Assembly: GCA_032988165.1 (NCBI GenBank)
Contig: JANTQF010000151.1
Span: forward strand, 17,677 to 81,676
Direction of reading: 5' to 3'
From: Emmonsiellopsis sp. PD_33
Taxonomy: Eukaryota > Ascomycota > Eurotiomycetes > Onygenales > Ajellomycetaceae
Length of the DNA stretch: 64,000 nt
The translations under genes were made by a program, and so were the position numbers. Shown here piece after piece: positions 60,101 through 64,000 of the stretch; within the stretch, counting starts at the first letter, position 1; every line of letters begins with the position of its first letter. Below the pieces are notes generated by a model that saw nothing but the letters and a program-made list of their open reading frames with translations, was not told the origin of the DNA and searched no databases.

Positions 60101-62210
60101 CTCAGAAATCTCTGGAACCGGAAGGATTTACGCTGCCACAATTCCTGCCGCAGGAAGACGATAATATCATTTTAGATTTCCTGGCAAGTAGTCCCCTTTC
60201 CATTGAACGGAATGTATCGGTTTCCCCAGCGGACATGGACAAAGTCGGAACTTCTCGTGAGACACATATCCAGCCTCAATCAACTGCCACGGAGGTCAAG
60301 GAAAAGAGTCTGGGCAAGAGACTGGCTGAAGCGTTGGCAAATGCTGGTATCCTGCCACCAACCTCCGTCGAGCTGGATGACAATATCAACGAAGAAAACG
60401 ATTTCACTCCGATGCCAACGAGTCCCGAAACATATCAGAACCCGGCAAATGGCGGGTTAAAGAACAGGTCTCCTTTACCCGAACTTCAACCCGATGGCAC
60501 AGAACCCAATCAAGGTATAAAAACAGTTTCACAAACAGTAAGACCTCGTATCGAAGCCGAAGAGACAGCATCGGACGGAAACGCACGTCAAAACGAGGTG
60601 CATTTAGCAATCCCTGTTTCCCAACCAGGCCAAACAGAAGAGGAGCCTGAACAGCCCACCGAGACTAGGCAGTTAAGGAATCTCGAGGCAAGTGACCAAC
60701 AGGGGAGAGAGGATGGCCAGAGAGTCAATGGGAAACCGGTTACACCAGCAGAATTGGTACCTCGGAAAGTACAGCTCGTCAGCTTCGGCTCAAATGGGCC
60801 ACATAACCAAGGCGCGGTATCTAATGGAAAAAATATCCGAAGTCTCCAAAGAGGTGAAGCCCACACCAATGATACAGTCAAAAATATCCGCACTATTACG
60901 GAGTACGGCGAAAAGCCTAACGAACCCAGATCGGAAGAGGATGACGATATGGACGCTGTATTCTTGGTTCCTGGAGGAGAAAGCTCTTACATGGCTGCCG
61001 AAAGCCAGAGCCATGATGACACTGACGTGCAAAGAGATTCTAGCTCGGTTTGTGAGCTGACTGAAGCCGAGTTCTTGTCGAGAGGGCCGGTGTCCCAGTC
61101 AGTTGCAGCACACAGTCAAAGAGTCGATGAGAATGGCAGTCCTTATCCAATACGTAGGGGCTGGCTTGTGAAGCGAATTGGAAATAACCACGCTGATGTC
61201 GAATTGTCTAAAAGTTCAATAGAATCTCCATCCCCAAGGTCTTCCTATGCTTCGTCTGGAGAGCAAGCTAGACCCAACAGTAACTTATCGGCAAGCGCTG
61301 GTTCGGGCAATGGGCGGCGACATGCCGGCCATGAAGTCAACACCCAGAAAGGCAGGGAGAACTCCAATGAATCTAGCGCGGAGACTCGACCGCAAGGCAT
61401 CTTTTCGCCAAAGACGGCCAACTCCGGGAATATCACCATAGGGGGTTGCTCAAGGGCCAAGGGTAGTCTGTTTCGGAGAGTTGGCGGCCACAGCAGCTTT
61501 GCGGAGCGTCTTCGTGGAGAGCAGAAACAAACAAACTCAAAGATACATTTGCACAGGAACAGAGTAGAAAGGCCACCACCGAGAATGGGAACCCCAAAAC
61601 CCAACATTACCCCTTTCATCGAATCTAGTAGTCGATGTGAATTCGGCGCTGTAAATGGCGAAGATGAGGAATACGATGTGAGACACCGCTTTCAGAGCGA
61701 ATCCGAGGGCTCTTCGGAGTCGTTTTCCAGCATGTCAGATACACTAGTCGAAGGAAACGAGGACGTCGAGTTAGAGTGGCAGCGTGCGCTTCGAGCCACT
61801 CAAAAGACAAGTCTTGACATCTTGTTGGATGCTAGCAATGTAAGTTGGTATGGCTCCTTTCTTTAACCTAGCTGCTAATCAAGCTCTCCAAGCGTCTTGT
61901 TCGGAACCTTCTAGAGGAAGAGGAAGCCATTGCTAGAGTTGTAGAGTCGTATAGAAACGGCGGGTTCAAATTGATAGACCGGCTTGGAGAAGCTCATAAT
62001 CGACAGCTTCAGGACAATAACAATCAGCTCCAGCCTGTGAGGGAGGAACTTGCTGGGAGATATAGGGGTATGGCGGCTCGGCTCGATAGCGACAAACAGA
62101 GTCTTTCGAAGCACGCGGCGATGAAAGCCCTTTCGGCGGGTATCCATAAACGGAAGAAGTTCCTGGCCCAAATTAACGCCACAATGGGAGAATACGACGT
62201 GGAGGAATAA
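57184..62210 (+). CDS. 1,566-residue protein, candidate meiotic chromosome-axis protein (Red1/SYCP2-like)
   Basis: Seven exons join in frame: 57,184-57,284; 57,338-57,542; 57,608-57,763; 57,818-57,897; 57,952-58,191; 58,239-61,839; 61,893-62,210. Seen: a helical N-terminal domain (about 1-260: EELIGYLRGNLEGNKLL, LNTVNGFLQSFSRLEEDLFSDL, FQHLFQIFANGD); a beta-rich part (about 270-360: ITIGV-like SIGVVVSDALTIILMEDTRFRFIDIDLDHV); about 1,100 disordered, Ser/Gln/Glu-rich residues with basic patches (KKQKKTPPQPKKSQKPAK); and a C-terminal coiled coil (RNLLEEEEAIARVVESYRNGGFKLIDRL). This helical-repeat, PH-like, disordered, coiled-coil order is that of Red1/SYCP2/ASY3 axis proteins. The assignment is inference, helped by pch2 and msh4 nearby. 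Alternatives: another large nuclear chromatin protein. Confidence 0.5.
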
Positions 62211-62730
62211 AAACTGACGAGGGAGAGCAACGGGGATGGAGGACTGTTATTTATTGGAGGAGCTCAAGAGTGCAAGGGGTCGCCAGCCAATCACGGCCAG
62301 TCTATTTATGCGAGGAATGAGATTCAGGTGGGAGAACAAGGAGGGGTAATTCTTCTATTGATTGATACGAGCAGAATATTTATTATGAACTGATCTTGCC
62401 AGATTTCCTGTTGCTATCCAAGCAGAAATATTAATACAAACATAATAGTTATTTACAGGCAAGCAACCATATTTGATGCTCTTTTCCAGATGACGTTGCT
62501 CCCACATTTTTATTTTTGCCGGCTGTGACTCAAACCTTCGCCAGCCAAAGAAATCCCGGAAACAGAACCACACCGACATCTGCCCTCAAAATACAACTAC
62601 CCCATTCTCTCCGAAATCTCTATAGTCTTCTATACATTTTGTATTTTCCTTTTCGAGTCGGGCATCTGTGACAATTGAGCCTCCTATTAGTACCCCTCAA
62701 TTAATTCCTGCCCTCTGCGCCTACCCCGCC
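62211..62730. other. promoter region of the DAHP synthase gene
   Basis: 520 bp between stop and start of two head-to-tail genes. The last 130 bp are C/T-rich. A TGACTC word (62,525-62,530), which is the core of the Gcn4/CpcA amino-acid-control site TGACTCA, fits such a gene. No other motif called. Confidence 0.4.
62525..62531 (+). promoter_or_regulatory. possible CpcA/Gcn4 site (TGACTCA)
   Basis: TGACTCA lies about 200 bp upstream of the DAHP synthase ATG. This is the consensus for the cross-pathway amino-acid control activator, known to drive aromatic amino-acid genes in fungi. A 7-base word can occur by chance. Confidence 0.45.
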
Positions 62731-63829
62731 ATGTCTTCACAGGTCAGTCCGGCGCGGAAACAGGGTCTCTGTATATTTACCTCATACCAGAGCTAACTTC
62801 CCACGGTCAGTTCTTCGAGAAGAATCCAAGTGTTGGAAACAAGCACAGTGCCGAGGATTGGCGGAGTACGGTCCCCTACAAAGCTCGCTCAATTCCCCCA
62901 TCTGAGCCTTGCTGACTCCCTCAAAGTTCGAGGCTACAACCCTCTCACGCCCCCAAATCTCCTCCAGCATGAAATCCCTCAGACCGAAGCATCCAAGCGT
63001 ACCGTCCTCAGCTCACGCGAGGAATGCGCCGCCGTCGTCAACGGGCAAGACCCCCTCAACCGCCTCCTCGTAATCATCGGCCCCTGCTCCATCCACGACC
63101 CCGAAGCCGCCATGGACTACTGCAACCGCCTCCTCGCGCTCAAAGAGAAATACAAGAATGAGCTTCTAATCGTCATGCGCTCATACCTCGAAAAACCCCG
63201 CACGACAGTTGGCTGGAAGGGCCTCATCAACGATCCTGACATTGACAACTCCTTCCAAATCAACAAGGGGCTCCGCATCTCCCGAAAGCTCTTCGTCGAC
63301 CTTACAGACAAGGGCATGCCCCTTGCCAGTGAAATGCTTGATACCATCTCCCCCCAATTCCTCGCCGACTTGCTCTCCGTTGGCGCCGTAGGCGCCCGCA
63401 CCACCGAGTCCCAGCTCCACCGCGAGCTAGCCAGCGGCCTATCGTTCCCCGTCGGCTTCAAGAACGGCACCGACGGCTCACTAGACGTTGCCATTGACGC
63501 AATTGGCGCTGTCAAGCACCCCCATCACTTCCTCTCCGTGACCAAGCCCGGCGTGGTGGCCATTGTAGGCACGGTTGGGAATGAGGATTGCTTTGTGATC
63601 TTGCGCGGAGGCAAGAAAGGGACTAACTACGATGCGGCTAGCATTGCGGAGGCCAAGGAGAAGCTGGGCGGCAAGAAGCTGAATGCGCGGTTGATGGTTG
63701 ATTGTTCGCATGGCAATTCGCTGAAGGATCATCGGAATCAGCCCAAGGTGGCGGCCGCGCTGGCGGAGCAGATTGCGGCTGGGGAGGACGCGGTTATGGG
63801 GGTTATGATTGAGAGTAATATTAATGAGG
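62731..63829 (+). CDS. aro3: DAHP synthase, Aro3-type, last exon not found (partial)
   Basis: It condenses phosphoenolpyruvate and erythrose-4-phosphate, the first step of the shikimate pathway, in the cytosol. Exons 62,731-62,742; 62,811-62,865; 62,927-63,829 give 323 residues of about 370. Seen: EDWRIRGYNPLTPPNLLQHE, VIIGPCSIHDPEAA, RSYLEKPRTTVGWKGLINDP, QFLADLLSVGAVGARTTESQLHRELASG, PVGFKNGTDG, VDCSHGNS.KDHRNQPKV and MIESNINEG. The EDWRI start, NSFQINKGLRISR and VTKPGVVAIVGT resemble the phenylalanine-controlled Aro3 type more than Aro4. After NINEG comes a perfect GTAAGT donor (63,830), then T-rich DNA and, from about 63,860, CpG-free AT-rich repeat-like sequence. The last ~45 residues are not in the remaining 170 bp. 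Confidence 0.88.
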
Positions 63830-63859
63830 GTAAGTTAATCTTTTTTTTTTTTGGTCGTT

Positions 63860-64000
63860 TCCCCTTTTGAGGCTTTTAAGCCTGAGAAGTATTTATTAAC
63901 TATATGAACTACTGATAAGATTATAGCTAGAGTAATAAATTAAATTCATTGATTTCATTACTAGTATGTTTATAGCTCTAGGCACAGAAATCTATTAGGA
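63860..64000. other. start of a second CpG-free AT-rich block
   Basis: The last CpG is at about 63,853 (GGTCGTTTCC). After it come AGGCTTTTAAGCCT, a perfect 6-bp inverted repeat at about 63,870-63,883, and 117 bp of AT-rich DNA like the block at 1-17,208. It is probably the edge of another mutated repeat; too little is visible to name it. Confidence 0.5.

Overview
The window is nuclear DNA of a filamentous ascomycete, most likely a eurotialean (Aspergillus/Penicillium-type) fungus. The evidence is short GT-AG introns of about 45-120 bp, compact genes on both strands, and a gene set typical of the group (Hel2/ZNF598, Rsa4/NLE1, recyclin, cytochrome c1, Aro3-type DAHP synthase, CSC1-like channel, C2H2/fungal-specific transcription factor). 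The genus cannot be fixed from sequence alone. Exon structures below were built by hand from open frames and splice sites. Every multi-exon model given closes in frame, but none has transcript support.

Positions 1-17,208 form an AT-rich block in which I saw no CpG dinucleotide. It is a graveyard of LTR retrotransposons: a Ty3/gypsy element (1 to ~5,880, +), an unassigned coding relic (~6,265-8,330, +), an LTR-like stretch (~8,577-8,750), a second Ty3/gypsy element (~8,751-13,510, +), and a 5' part of a Ty1/copia element on the minus strand whose LTR (17,082-17,208) and initiator-tRNA-type primer site mark the edge of the block. All reading frames are riddled with TAG, TAA and TGA, the footprint of RIP-like C-to-T mutation. 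The same kind of DNA returns at about 63,860, right after a splice donor in the DAHP synthase gene.

From 17.2 to 26.8 kb lies a gene-poor stretch: a glyoxalase-fold protein, a small secreted PAN/Apple-like protein, three small cysteine-pair proteins (two too short or too split for simple ORF calling) and a degenerate 152-bp tandem duplication. From 26.8 to 63.8 kb the window is a normal gene island: an imine-reductase-like oxidoreductase; a C2H2 transcription factor; a CSC1/TMEM63-type channel; Hel2 (ribosome-collision E3 ligase); MSH4 and RSA4 (divergent, sharing 263 bp); a secreted CAP/PR-1 protein; recyclin RCY1; PCH2; cytochrome c1; a membrane-anchored gamma-glutamylcyclotransferase-like protein; a 1,566-residue protein that I propose as the meiotic axis protein (Red1/SYCP2-like); and an Aro3-type DAHP synthase whose last exon is not where it should be.

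Two themes join these parts. MSH4, PCH2 and the candidate axis protein act (or would act) in meiotic crossover control, and all look intact. RIP acts only in the sexual phase, so the scarred repeats and the intact meiotic genes both point to a sexual history. Ribosome biology (RSA4, HEL2) and mitochondrial/primary metabolism (CYT1, ARO3) fill most of the rest without operon-like logic.
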